Part shown: in pieces, positions 8,646 through 17,207 of the stretch | How positions within the stretch are numbered: the first letter of the stretch is position 1 | Layout of the letters: each line of letters starts with the position of its first letter | DNA from: Croceibacterium ferulae | Lineage (GTDB): Bacteria; Pseudomonadota; Alphaproteobacteria; Sphingomonadales; Sphingomonadaceae | Assembly (NCBI RefSeq): GCF_003660445.1 | Contig: NZ_QZVQ01000006.1 | Coordinates: 238,350-302,349 of the forward strand | Reading direction: 5' to 3' | DNA: 64,000 nt | Position numbers and translations under genes: made by a program | Notes under the pieces: generated by a model | Told to the model about the DNA's origin: nothing | Seen by the model: only the letters and a program-made list of their open reading frames with translations | Database searches by the model: none

Positions 8646-8659
8646 TGCCACCGGTGTCA
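8646..8659. promoter_or_regulatory. LacI-like palindrome TGCCACCGGTGTCA
   Basis: This 14-mer differs from the perfect palindrome TGACACCGGTGTCA at one position. It contains the 12-mer shared with the pectate lyase promoter region and sits 2 bp ahead of operator copy 3. Both sites would fall within the TonB receptor promoter region, suggesting control by a second, LacI-family regulator encoded elsewhere. Confidence 0.45.
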
Positions 8660-8661
8660 TG

Positions 8662-8672
8662 TTGTCATACAG
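8662..8672. promoter_or_regulatory. GntR/FCD operator copy 3 (TTGTCATACAG)
   Basis: This is the copy closest to the ideal TTGT-CAT-ACAA inverted repeat. It lies 47 bp before the TonB receptor start codon, a position suited to promoter occlusion. Confidence 0.6.
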
Positions 8673-8719
8673 CTTCGGTCAGAACCAGCCCGACAGGCTG
8701 GCGGTCGGAGAAGTGATTT

Positions 8720-11509
8720 ATGTCTGAGGTTAGCCGTGCGCGGGCGGGTTTGTGCCTGCGCGCTTCCGCCATTGCGATGATGATCTGGTCTGCGCCGACG
8801 CTGGCGCAGGTTGCCCCTCTGCCGGGCGGATCGTCGTCGCCGCCGGCCACCCCTTCGGCTGCGCAGCAGGGTGATACGGCGACTGGACAGGCTGCCGGCA
8901 CGACCGGCGACGCAGCTGCCACCGGCGCAGGCGGTGAGATCGTCGTCACCGGTTTCCGCGGCAGCCTGGACCGCGCGCTGGACATCAAGCGCAACGAAGC
9001 CGGTGCGGTCGACACGATCCTGGCCGAGGACATGGCCGACTTCCCCGACCTGAACCTGGCCGAATCGATCCAGCGCCTGCCGGGCGTCACGATTGAGCGT
9101 GACGGCGGGCAGGGTCGGACCATCAGCGTCCGTGGCCTCAGCGCCGATTTCACCCGCGTGCGGATCAACGGGCTGGAAGCGCAGGCGGCCGCCGGCGGCA
9201 ATCGCAGCCGCGGCTTCGACTTTTCCATCTTCGCATCCGAGCTGTTCAACTCGATCACCGTGCGCAAGACGCAATCGGCGGAGATCGAGGAAGGCTCCCT
9301 GGGCGCGACTGTCGACCTGCAGACGGGCCGCGCGCTCGACTTCGGGGGTGGCATCCACGGCGCCCTGTCGACGCAGGCTTCGTACAACGACCTGTCCGAG
9401 AAGGTCCTGCCGCGGATCGCCGGGCTGCTCAGCTGGGCGAATGACGACGAGACGTTCGGCGCGCTGGTCTCTGTTGCCTATAGCGAGCGGCGCCCGACCA
9501 GCGAGAGCTTCAACACCACGCGGTGGCAGAGCGGCGACCCGGCACTGCCCTATGGCCAGGGCAACAACTTCGCGGACTGCCTGTCGTGCACCACGGATGC
9601 CGAACGGACAGAGGCGCTGTCCGCCTATTATCCGCGCATCCCGCGCTACACGATCGGCTCCTTCTCGGAAAACCGGCTGGGCCTGACCGGGTCGCTGCAG
9701 TGGAAGCCGACCGAGGATACCGAGATCATCCTGGACGGGCTGTATTCCCGCTTCAACCAGGAAGCCGAAAGCCCGAACATCGAGGCGATCAGCTTCAGCC
9801 GCGCGGCCGGCGGCGTGCGGGATACCGTGCTGCGCGAATATGCGATCGACCCGGAGACCAACACGCTGTCCTACGGCGTGTTCGACAATGTCGATGTCCG
9901 CAGCGAAAACGGCTTCTCGCGCGATGAGAGCACCTTCCTGCAGGTGTCACTGAATGCCCGGCACGCATTCACCGACCGGTTCCGTGGCCGGCTGAAGCTG
10001 GGCCAGTCGCATTCAAAGGCCCGGACGCCCTTGTCGGTGTCCTACATGTTCGATGCGCTGGATGTGGACGGCTACACTTACGACTTCCGCGGCAACGACC
10101 GCACGCCGCAGATTTCCTACGGCTTCGATGTCACGGACGGGCGCAACTTCACGCTGACGGAATGGCGGCGCAGCACCGGCGGCGCGGATTACCGGCTGAA
10201 GACTGCGGCGGGTGCGCTGGAATATGATCTGACGGACGAGCTGACCATCAAGGCCGGCGGCGAATATCGGACCTACAATTTCGACACATTCGGCTTCCAG
10301 CAGGCGGTGTCCACCCTGTCGGGCGCAGACCGGGCGACCGACGTGACCAATCTGGGCAAGATCGAAACCATCGCCGGCAAGCTCGACATCCCGGCCGGGA
10401 CCGATCTGAACTACATCACGCCCGACATCTTCGCGATCAATGACGTCCTGAGCGTCTACAACGACCCGCTGGTGCCCAGCTTCAACGGCACCCGCGAGGT
10501 CAAGGAGAAGGACAAGGGCGCCTTCATCCAGGCCGATTTCGACACGATGCTGGCCGACCTGGTGGTCCGTGGCAATGTCGGCCTGCGCTACGCCCATACC
10601 GACACGACGTCGTACGGCTTCCTCAGCGAGGCCCAGGTGGAGGTGGACAACAGCTACAGCAACTGGCTGCCGTCCTTCAATCTGGCGATCGAGCCGGCGA
10701 GCGATCTGGTGGTCCGCCTCGGCGCGGCCAAGGTGATGTCACGCCCGGCGCTGGGCGATCTCACCCCCGGCGGCAGCCTGTCCACGCCGACCCGGCGGGT
10801 GTCCTACGGCAATCCGCTGCTCGATCCCTTCAAGGCGACCAATTACGACGCGTCGATCGAGTGGTACTTCGCGCCGGAGGCACTGGTGGCTGCGGCGGTC
10901 TTCTACAAGAAGATCGACAGCTTCATCACCACGGTCACCGATGTGGTGCCGTGGCGGAGCCTGGGCCTGCCCGACAGCCTGCTGGTCGGCACGCCCGCAT
11001 CGCCGGACGAGGATTTCGAGGTCACCCGCAGGATCAATGGCGAGGGCGGCACGCTGAAGGGGCTGGAGCTGCAGTATCAGCAGCCCTTCACCTTCCTGCC
11101 CGGCGTGCTGAACAATATGGGCTTCATCGGCAACATGACCTTTGTCGATTCCGATGTCAGCTATGGTGATTATGGCCGCAACCGGCTGACCGGGCAGTCC
11201 AAGTTCATGTACAATGCCACGCTGTATTACGAGGACGACAAGTTCAGTGCCCGCGCCTCGGCCGCCTATCGTGACCAGTACCTGCTGGCGTTCCCGGGCG
11301 GCAACAACAACACGGAAGAGGGCATCAATGGCACGCTGAACATCGACGCCTCCATCTCCTACGAGGTGGCCGAGAATGTGCGTCTGTCGATCGAGGCGGT
11401 CAATTTGACCGACGAATATAACGATCGCTATGTCGATGCGACCAACAGGGTGTCCAATTACCGGCATTTCGGGCGCGAGTTCCTGTTCGGTGCGCGGGCA
11501 TCGTTCTGA
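8720..11509 (+). CDS. TonB-dependent outer-membrane receptor (pectin oligomer uptake)
   Basis: A TonB-dependent transporter of the long carbohydrate type found in Caulobacter, Xanthomonas and sphingomonads. In the 929-residue protein, residues 1-29 form a signal peptide (ending APTLAQ). An alanine/threonine-rich linker follows, then the TonB-box region with EIVVTGFRGSLDRAL. The plug runs to about residue 200 (IQRLPGVTIERDGGQGRT, ISVRGLSADFTRVRINGLE, LGATVDLQT). The rest is a 22-strand barrel ending in FLFGARASF with the C-terminal Phe needed for assembly. Neighbouring genes imply oligogalacturonides as cargo; this is inference. The GH105 gene starts 23 bp after its stop, so the two are co-transcribed. 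Confidence 0.93.
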   Translation: MSEVSRARAGLCLRASAIAMMIWSAPTLAQVAPLPGGSSSPPATPSAAQQGDTATGQAAGTTGDAAATGAGGEIVVTGFRGSLDRALDIKRNEAGAVDTILAEDMADFPDLNLAESIQRLPGVTIERDGGQGRTISVRGLSADFTRVRINGLEAQAAAGGNRSRGFDFSIFASELFNSITVRKTQSAEIEEGSLGATVDLQTGRALDFGGGIHGALSTQASYNDLSEKVLPRIAGLLSWANDDETFGALVSVAYSERRPTSESFNTTRWQSGDPALPYGQGNNFADCLSCTTDAERTEALSAYYPRIPRYTIGSFSENRLGLTGSLQWKPTEDTEIILDGLYSRFNQEAESPNIEAISFSRAAGGVRDTVLREYAIDPETNTLSYGVFDNVDVRSENGFSRDESTFLQVSLNARHAFTDRFRGRLKLGQSHSKARTPLSVSYMFDALDVDGYTYDFRGNDRTPQISYGFDVTDGRNFTLTEWRRSTGGADYRLKTAAGALEYDLTDELTIKAGGEYRTYNFDTFGFQQAVSTLSGADRATDVTNLGKIETIAGKLDIPAGTDLNYITPDIFAINDVLSVYNDPLVPSFNGTREVKEKDKGAFIQADFDTMLADLVVRGNVGLRYAHTDTTSYGFLSEAQVEVDNSYSNWLPSFNLAIEPASDLVVRLGAAKVMSRPALGDLTPGGSLSTPTRRVSYGNPLLDPFKATNYDASIEWYFAPEALVAAAVFYKKIDSFITTVTDVVPWRSLGLPDSLLVGTPASPDEDFEVTRRINGEGGTLKGLELQYQQPFTFLPGVLNNMGFIGNMTFVDSDVSYGDYGRNRLTGQSKFMYNATLYYEDDKFSARASAAYRDQYLLAFPGGNNNTEEGINGTLNIDASISYEVAENVRLSIEAVNLTDEYNDRYVDATNRVSNYRHFGREFLFGARASF

Positions 11510-11532
11510 GGCAAATATTGGAGGGCAGGGTG

Positions 11533-13770
11533 ATGCGGGCGAGCCGTCGACGCGGAATGCGGGTGCTGGGTGCGATGCTTCTGGCCGGCGCGATCCCGCT
11601 GCCCGCCATCGCCCAGACGGACCAGCCGGTGGTGGCCGGGGTCGAGGCGGCATGGCTGGATGCCCTGCCGCGCCCGGCGCTGGACACCACCGGCGCCCGC
11701 CTGCCGACCCGGGCGGAGGCGCTGGCGGCGGCCGAATATGTCAACTCGGCGCAGATCGCCGACATGGCGCGCCAGCCGATCCCGCTCTCCACCGGCGGCG
11801 CGCTGGACAGCATGGCGCCCAACTGGGTGGCGGCGATCTACTACACGGGTGCGGCGCGGCTGGCCCGCGTGTCTGACCGGCCGGAAACGCTGCGCTTCCT
11901 GACCATGGTGGCGGACCATTACAATTACGCGGTGCGCGGCGCGAAGTCCGGCCCGACGATGCTGAATGCCGATGATATTGCCGTGGGCGACCTGTACGAG
12001 GAGCTCTATTCCCGGCGCCGCATCGAAGGCACGCTGCTGCCATTGCAGCAGCGGCTCGACTGGCAGGTGCCGCACCTTGCCCGCGCCGACTCTGCCGACG
12101 GTTCGGGTCCGCTGATCTGGTGGTGGGCGGACGCGCTGTACATGGCGCCGCCGGTCTTGGCGCGTATGTCGGCGATCACCGGCAATCCGAAATATCTGCA
12201 GGCGGCGGACAAGGAATGGCGCCGCACCGCCCGGCGGCTGTGGGTGCCCGAAGACCGCCTGTTCCTGCGGGACGAGCGTTTCGCCGGCCGAACGGGGGCG
12301 GACGGCCAACCGGTCTACTGGTCGCGCGGCAATGGCTGGGTGCTGGGCGGCCTGGCCCGCTTCATCGAGGCGATGCCGGCCGATTTCGCCGGACGTGAGT
12401 ACTACCTGGACCTGTTCCGCCAACTGGCGGGCCGGGTGGTCGAGCTGCAACGGCCTGACGGGTTGTGGCCGGCCAGTCTGCTGGCGCCCGACGCCTATCC
12501 GGAACCGGAGACATCCGGCTCTGCGCTGTTCACCTATGCGCTGGCCTGGGGCGTCAATCACGGGCTGCTGGACCGCGCAACGGTGACGCCGCATGTCCAG
12601 CGGGGCTGGGCCGCGTTGAACCGGCACATTCTTCCCGATGGCCAGCTGGGCCATGCGCAGCGCACGGGCGACCAGCCGGTGAATACCTCGGCCGAAGATA
12701 CCGGCCCCTATGCCAACGGAGCCTATATCCTGGCATCGCTGGAGTTGGCCGATCTGGCGAGCGGGAAGCAGCAGCCTCTGCCGGAGCCGGAGCCGGAGCG
12801 CGACAGTGCCGAGTGGATTGCCGCAACCATGCCGGCCCCGCCCGCGCCAAAGACGGTGGTCGGCGACGCGGAGATCGCCCGGCGCCGGGCGGAGATGCAG
12901 GCGGTCGAGGCGCTGTCCTATGATCCCGCCGCATCCGGCCGGCCGCAATCGGTCGAGCCGCTGACACCGCCGCCCCCGGCGGAACGCACCCCGCGCGCCG
13001 TGGCCCGCTTCGCGCCTGACCGGCTGGACGACCTGTTGTGGGAGAACGACCTGGTCGCTCACCGCATCTACGGCCCCGCGCTGCAGGTGAAGGAGGCGCC
13101 GTCCGGCTCCGGCATCGATGCCTGGGCCAAGCGGGTGCGCTACCCGTTCATGGACCGGCAGCTGAAGTTCCCCAATTACCACATCGATCGCGGGGAAGGG
13201 CTGGACTTCTACGATGTCGGCCGGTCGCGCGGCACCGGCGGACTGGGCATCTGGTACGACAACAAGCTGTGGACCAGCCGCAACTTCGCGACCTATGACA
13301 TCGCGGAGACAGGCGGCGACGTGGCGCGCTTCACCGCGACCTATCGCCCGTGGCCCGTGGATGTGGTGCGGACCGTGGCGGAAACGCGCGAGTTCACCCT
13401 GCCGCTGGGCACCCACTTCACCCGCATGCGCTCCACCATGACGTCCAGCAGTGACGAGCCGCTGATCGTGGGCATCGGCATCGGCAAGGCCAATGGTGCC
13501 GGCACGTTGCGGACCGACCAGGCGACCGGGCGCATGATTTTCTGGGAAGCGGAAGATGCCGACCATGGCGCGCTGGGCATCGCCATCGCGGTCGATCCTG
13601 CGATGGTGGTCGGCTTCACGCAGGATGCGGAGAACTACCTCGTGCTGGTCCGGGTGCAGCCCGGCACGCCGTTCACCTACTACATGGGTTCCGCCTGGAA
13701 CCGTGGCGGTGATGTGCCCGACCAGGCCGCTTGGGAAGCGCTGGTTGCACGCGAAGAGTTCGAGTTCTGA
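11533..13770 (+). CDS. GH105 unsaturated glucuronyl/rhamnogalacturonyl hydrolase fused to DUF4861
   Basis: This 745-residue fusion begins with a signal peptide (LGAMLLAGAIPLPAIAQ, cleavage near residue 29). Residues about 75-410 form a GH105 (alpha/alpha)6 barrel, with NADDIAVGDLYEEL, the catalytic-aspartate block WWWADALYMAPPV, WSRGNGWVLGGLARF and NTSAEDTGPYANGAY. The family hydrates the 4,5-double bond left by lyases and releases the terminal unsaturated uronate. Residues about 480-745 match DUF4861, an uncharacterised domain found in polysaccharide loci (KFPNYHIDRGEGLDFYDVG, GIWYDNKLWTSRNFATY). A proline/glutamate-rich linker joins the two. ATG 11533 is preferred over an in-frame TTG at 11518, because GGAGGGCAGG precedes the ATG. 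A hairpin follows the stop codon. Confidence 0.88.
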   Translation: MRASRRRGMRVLGAMLLAGAIPLPAIAQTDQPVVAGVEAAWLDALPRPALDTTGARLPTRAEALAAAEYVNSAQIADMARQPIPLSTGGALDSMAPNWVAAIYYTGAARLARVSDRPETLRFLTMVADHYNYAVRGAKSGPTMLNADDIAVGDLYEELYSRRRIEGTLLPLQQRLDWQVPHLARADSADGSGPLIWWWADALYMAPPVLARMSAITGNPKYLQAADKEWRRTARRLWVPEDRLFLRDERFAGRTGADGQPVYWSRGNGWVLGGLARFIEAMPADFAGREYYLDLFRQLAGRVVELQRPDGLWPASLLAPDAYPEPETSGSALFTYALAWGVNHGLLDRATVTPHVQRGWAALNRHILPDGQLGHAQRTGDQPVNTSAEDTGPYANGAYILASLELADLASGKQQPLPEPEPERDSAEWIAATMPAPPAPKTVVGDAEIARRRAEMQAVEALSYDPAASGRPQSVEPLTPPPPAERTPRAVARFAPDRLDDLLWENDLVAHRIYGPALQVKEAPSGSGIDAWAKRVRYPFMDRQLKFPNYHIDRGEGLDFYDVGRSRGTGGLGIWYDNKLWTSRNFATYDIAETGGDVARFTATYRPWPVDVVRTVAETREFTLPLGTHFTRMRSTMTSSSDEPLIVGIGIGKANGAGTLRTDQATGRMIFWEAEDADHGALGIAIAVDPAMVVGFTQDAENYLVLVRVQPGTPFTYYMGSAWNRGGDVPDQAAWEALVAREEFEF

Positions 13771-13778
13771 CCGAAGAT

Positions 13779-13802
13779 GGCGGCGCCTTCCCGGGCGCCG
13801 CC
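13779..13802. terminator. Hairpin between convergent GH105 and kduI genes
   Basis: GGCGGCGCC and GGCGCCGCC pair perfectly over a 6-base loop. It lies 9 bp after the GH105 stop codon and 7 bp before the end of kduI. There is no U-run, so it may be a Rho-assisted or bidirectional transcript end. Confidence 0.45.
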
Positions 13803-13809
13803 GCCTGCA

Positions 13810-14646
13810 TCAGCGCAGCTGGCAGACGTCCAGCACGTCCATGTCCTCGTAATCGAGGTTCTCGCCCGCCATGGCCCAGACGAAGCTGTAATTGCGGGTG
13901 CCCGAACCCATGTGCACGGACCAGGGCGGGCTGATCACCACATCGCCATCGCCCATCACGATATGGCGCAGATCCTCCGGCTGTCCCATGAAGTGGAACA
14001 CGCGGCCGTCATCCTCCAGGTCGAAATACAGGTAGATCTCCGACCGGCGCTCGTGAATGTGCGGCGGCATGGTGTTCCACACGCTGCCGGGGTCCAGCCG
14101 GGTAAGGCCCAGGCACAGCGAGGCGCTCTGCACCGTATGCGGCAGGATCAACTGGTGAATGGTGCGGGCGTTGGCTGTCTCCAGGCTGCCGCGCTGCATG
14201 GTGGCCGCGTCGTCCAGCGTCACGCGGCGCAGCGGGAAGGCGGCATGGGCCGGCACGCTGAGCAGGTAGAACCGGGCGCCTTCGCCGGAAAAGCGCACGT
14301 CCTGCGTGCCCATCGGCACGTACAGGGCGTCGTAGCGCTCCAGCGTGATGGGCGTGCCGTCCACGGTCACTTCGCCCGTGCCCCGGCCGATATTGACCAC
14401 GGACATCTCCCGCCGTTCCAGCAAGGGGTGCCCGGCCGCGCTGGGCGGTTCGCTGTGGCGCGGCAGGTCCAGCACGCCGGTGCCGGGAACGGCGCCGCCG
14501 ATGATGAAGCGTTCGCCATGCGAGTAGGTCAGCACGATCTCGCGGTCACGGAACAGGCCCGAGACCAGGTAACGGTCACGCAGATCCTGCTGGCTCGCCC
14601 CGTCCATCATCTCGGGATGGGTGGCGTAGTAGGTCTTCTCGAACAA
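13810..14646 (-). CDS. kduI: 5-dehydro-4-deoxy-D-glucuronate isomerase (KduI)
   Basis: KduI converts 5-keto-4-deoxyuronate, which forms spontaneously from unsaturated galacturonate, into 2,5-diketo-3-deoxygluconate in the cytoplasm. The 278 residues equal the usual family length. The zinc site is visible as PPHIHERRSEIYLYF (two His, one Glu) and PWSVHMGSGTRNYSF (third His). The N-terminus MFEKTYYATHPEMM is also typical. It follows the GntR repressor gene on the same strand, with operator copy 4 in the 154-bp space between them. The next enzymes of the pathway (KduD, KdgK, Eda) are not in this window. Confidence 0.97.
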   Translation of the reverse strand: MFEKTYYATHPEMMDGASQQDLRDRYLVSGLFRDREIVLTYSHGERFIIGGAVPGTGVLDLPRHSEPPSAAGHPLLERREMSVVNIGRGTGEVTVDGTPITLERYDALYVPMGTQDVRFSGEGARFYLLSVPAHAAFPLRRVTLDDAATMQRGSLETANARTIHQLILPHTVQSASLCLGLTRLDPGSVWNTMPPHIHERRSEIYLYFDLEDDGRVFHFMGQPEDLRHIVMGDGDVVISPPWSVHMGSGTRNYSFVWAMAGENLDYEDMDVLDVCQLR

Positions 14647-14762
14647 GGGTGCTGTCTCCTGCCGGAAGGCCCCGGCGCTGCGCTTTGTGTCCGGCCCGCT
14701 GCCGGCCTGAAGCGGCAGTTACGAACCGGGGATATCAGGTGCCTCTCCCCCGACAGGAGAAG

Positions 14763-14773
14763 TTATCATACAT
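14763..14773. promoter_or_regulatory. GntR/FCD operator copy 4 (TTATCATACAT)
   Basis: This copy has one change in the left arm relative to TTGTCATACAA. It lies 117 bp upstream of the kduI start codon and just downstream of the repressor gene, so kduI probably has its own regulated promoter. Confidence 0.5.
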
Positions 14774-14800
14774 CTTCGTTGCAGTGTCAAACCGCTCTGA

Positions 14801-15514
14801 TCAGGCGGCTGGCAGGTCGCCGCTCAGTTCCGAATGGCGCGACAGGCTCTCGGTCATGTGATGGCGCGCCGCTTCCCGCGCGCCGGTGATGTCCATGCGC
14901 ACGATCGCGGCCAGGATCGCATCATGCTCGGCCCGGACCTTGGCAACATATTCGTCATGCGCCTCGCCCGGCTTGTCGCGCAGATACATGCTGCGTGGCG
15001 GCACCAGCCGGACGCCCAGGAAATCGATGAAGCGCGCGAAATAGGCGTTCTTGGTGGCATGGGCGATCGCCAGGTGGAACTGCGCGTCGGCCAGCGCCGA
15101 TGCGGCCGGATCGTGGCTGACCTCGGCCATCTGCCGCAGCGCCGCGCGCATCGCATCGATATCGGTCTGGTCACGCCGCGCAGCCGCAAGGCCCGCCATC
15201 TCCGCCTCGATCGCCAGGCGCATTTCCAGCAGCTTGAGGATGTCGCTCAGCTCGCCCAGCTCCTCGCGCGTGACCTGGAATGCCCGGTAGCGCGCGCCCG
15301 GCGCGACATAGACGCCCGATCCCTGGCGCGATTCCGCGAAGCCCTGCGCCTCCAGCCGCGCGACGGCTTCCCGCACCACCGTGCGGCTGACCTCCTGCGT
15401 GATGGCGATGTCCTTCTGCGAAGGCAGCCGCGATCCGGGTGGTATGGTGCCGTCGATGATCTCGGTCTTCAGCTTGTCGTAGAGCGCGTCGGCAAGCGAA
15501 GCGGCCTTGGCCAT
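14801..15514 (-). CDS. GntR-family repressor, FCD (FadR/UxuR-like) subfamily
   Basis: This is the likely transcriptional repressor of the pectin locus, released by a uronate intermediate. The 237-residue protein has an N-terminal winged helix (SRLPSQKDIAITQEVSRTVV, then REAVARLEAQGFAESRQGSG) and a C-terminal all-helical FCD ligand domain with the usual metal-site pattern. FCD landmarks are ADAQFHLAIAHATKN and AEHDAILAAIVRMDITGA. The start at 15514 follows AGAGGAAA on this strand; the open frame upstream to 16324 is antisense to the GH28 gene and is not coding. It diverges from the GH28 gene with operator copy 5 between them, which suggests autoregulation. Confidence 0.92.
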   Translation of the reverse strand: MAKAASLADALYDKLKTEIIDGTIPPGSRLPSQKDIAITQEVSRTVVREAVARLEAQGFAESRQGSGVYVAPGARYRAFQVTREELGELSDILKLLEMRLAIEAEMAGLAAARRDQTDIDAMRAALRQMAEVSHDPAASALADAQFHLAIAHATKNAYFARFIDFLGVRLVPPRSMYLRDKPGEAHDEYVAKVRAEHDAILAAIVRMDITGAREAARHHMTESLSRHSELSGDLPAA

Positions 15515-15597
15515 GGACGTTTCCTCTGCAAGGGCACCCGCGGCGCCGGGACCATTCCCTACCGCATCGCAGGCCCCGCAAACAATGCCTGTTGCGC

Positions 15598-15608
15598 TTG
15601 TCATACCA
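15598..15608. promoter_or_regulatory. GntR/FCD operator copy 5 (TTGTCATACCA)
   Basis: This copy lies between the divergent repressor and polygalacturonase genes, about 84 bp and 79 bp from their start codons. It is placed for joint control of both and for autoregulation of the repressor. Confidence 0.55.
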
Positions 15609-15686
15609 CCGGCGGTTCCATAGGAAACGGCCGGGCGGGCGCCCGCCGGCCGGTCCGCCTGTGCGATGCCTGCAAGGATGTGACCG

Positions 15687-16997
15687 ATGCCCGATCTGCC
15701 CATGAACCGCCGCCGCGTCGCCCAGGCCATCGCATCCATGCCCCTGTGGCCCGGCCTGGCCCGCGCCGCGGAAGCGGGCAAAGCCACGCGGCTGTCGATC
15801 ACGGACACGGGCGCGGTTGCCGATGCCAGCACCGTCAACACCGCTGCGATCCAGCAGGCGGTGGACCGGCTGGCAGCAGGGGGCGGCGGCACGGTGGTGG
15901 TGCCAGCCGGCATCTTTGTCAGCGGGGCGCTGGACCTGGCGCCTGGGGTGCACCTGCATCTGGAAGAAGGCGCGGTGCTGCGCTGCTCCACCGACATGGT
16001 GCATTTTCCGCCGCGCCGCACCCGGATCGAAGGGCATTTCGAAGACAGCTTCACCCCCGCCCTGATCAATGCCGCCCGATGCGACGGGCTGCGGATCACC
16101 GGCTCCGGCACGCTGGACGGGGCGGGGCGGCCGATCTGGGACCGGTTCTGGGAAGTCCGCAACGCCGCCCCCGTGCCGTGGGAGTTCCCCAATCTGGGTG
16201 TGCCCCGCGCGCGGCTGGCGCTGATCGAGGACAGCGCGGACGTGTTGGTGGAGGGCGTCACCTTCCGGGACTCGCAGTTCTGGAACCTGCATCTGTACAA
16301 GTGCCGCGCCGTGACCGTGCGCAATGCGCGGTTCGAAGTGCCTGACGATTACAAGCAGGCCCCCAGCAGCGACGGCGTCGATATCGATAGCTGCCAGGAT
16401 GTCACGGTCGAAGGCTGCCACTTCTCCGTCACGGATGACTGCATCGCCTGCAAGGGCTCCAAGGGCGTAAACGCGCTGGCCGACAAGGACAGCCCGCCGG
16501 TGGAGCGGATCCGGGTGCGGGGCTGCACCTTCCGGCGCGGCCACCATGCATTGGCCTGCGGCAGCGAGGCGACGATCGTGCGCGACGTGGTGGTGGAGGA
16601 TTGCCGCGTGACCGGCGACATGGTGCTGCTGCGGCTTAAGCTGCGCCCCGATACGCCCCAGCTCTACGAGAACATCCGGATCCGCTCGGTCGTGCTGGAC
16701 AGTGCGGAGGGCGAGATCATCTCGCTGGTACCGTGGAGCCAGTACACCGACCTGCAGGGCCAGGCGCCGCCGCAATCCGCTGTGCGCAACGTCGTGCTGT
16801 CGGACATCACTGGCCGCTTTGGCGCCTTTGGCGCGATCCGCCCGGACCTGGAGCAGACCGATCTGGCCGGGATCATATTCCGCGACATTGACGTGCAGCT
16901 GGGCGACGCGACCCCGGACATCGATGTTGGCGCGGACACGAATGCCGTCACTTTCGACAATGTGGTGCTGAACGGAACGCCGCTCGAACTGGGCTAA
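15687..16997 (+). CDS. GH28 polygalacturonase-like enzyme
   Basis: A right-handed beta-helix glycoside hydrolase expected to hydrolyse alpha-1,4-galacturonosyl bonds of pectin or its oligomers. In the 436-residue protein the GH28 catalytic motifs appear in order: SSDGVDIDSC at about residue 226 (variant of NTD), TDDCIACKG at about 248 (the catalytic Asp pair), GHHALACGSE at about 285 (GHG motif) and RLKLRPDT at about 315 (RIK variant). The leader MNRRRVAQAIASMPLW with an arginine pair suggests Tat export. ATG 15687 follows AAGGAT; ATG 15702 is the alternative. The exo/endo mode cannot be told from sequence. Divergent from the repressor gene. Confidence 0.9.
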   Translation: MPDLPMNRRRVAQAIASMPLWPGLARAAEAGKATRLSITDTGAVADASTVNTAAIQQAVDRLAAGGGGTVVVPAGIFVSGALDLAPGVHLHLEEGAVLRCSTDMVHFPPRRTRIEGHFEDSFTPALINAARCDGLRITGSGTLDGAGRPIWDRFWEVRNAAPVPWEFPNLGVPRARLALIEDSADVLVEGVTFRDSQFWNLHLYKCRAVTVRNARFEVPDDYKQAPSSDGVDIDSCQDVTVEGCHFSVTDDCIACKGSKGVNALADKDSPPVERIRVRGCTFRRGHHALACGSEATIVRDVVVEDCRVTGDMVLLRLKLRPDTPQLYENIRIRSVVLDSAEGEIISLVPWSQYTDLQGQAPPQSAVRNVVLSDITGRFGAFGAIRPDLEQTDLAGIIFRDIDVQLGDATPDIDVGADTNAVTFDNVVLNGTPLELG

Positions 16998-17051
16998 GGT
17001 GCGTTTCTCACCTTGACCTCGGCGCCGGTACCGTTAAGGGGGCGCCTCCAT

Positions 17052-17125
17052 TGCCCCGTCGTCTAAAGGTAAGACTACGGACTCTGACTCCGTCAATCGA
17101 GGTTCGAATCCTCGCGGGGCATCCA
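17052..17125 (+). tRNA. tRNA-Gln (anticodon CTG)
   Basis: The cloverleaf is complete. The acceptor stem TGCCCCG pairs with CGGGGCA, the anticodon arm ACGGA-CTCTGAC-TCCGT shows anticodon CTG, and the T-arm CGAGG-TTCGAAT-CCTCG follows. A 3' CCA is encoded. A possible but weak promoter (TTGACC at 17013, TTAAGG at 17034, 15-bp spacer) lies upstream. The small inverted repeat AAGGTG/CACCTT at 16996-17014 could end the polygalacturonase transcript. Confidence 0.97.
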
Positions 17126-17207
17126 TTACCTTTCCGCATCAGGCGCTGTTCCCACCCATGTACCGGCCGAGAACAGGCTGGTCCGGCGGGGCGGCACTAG
17201 GATCGGT

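Noticed and set aside
17052..17125. tRNA-Gln as the attachment site of the integrase
   Set aside because: It is 15 kb from the integrase with ordinary chromosomal genes between, and no duplicated tRNA 3' end was seen near the integrase.
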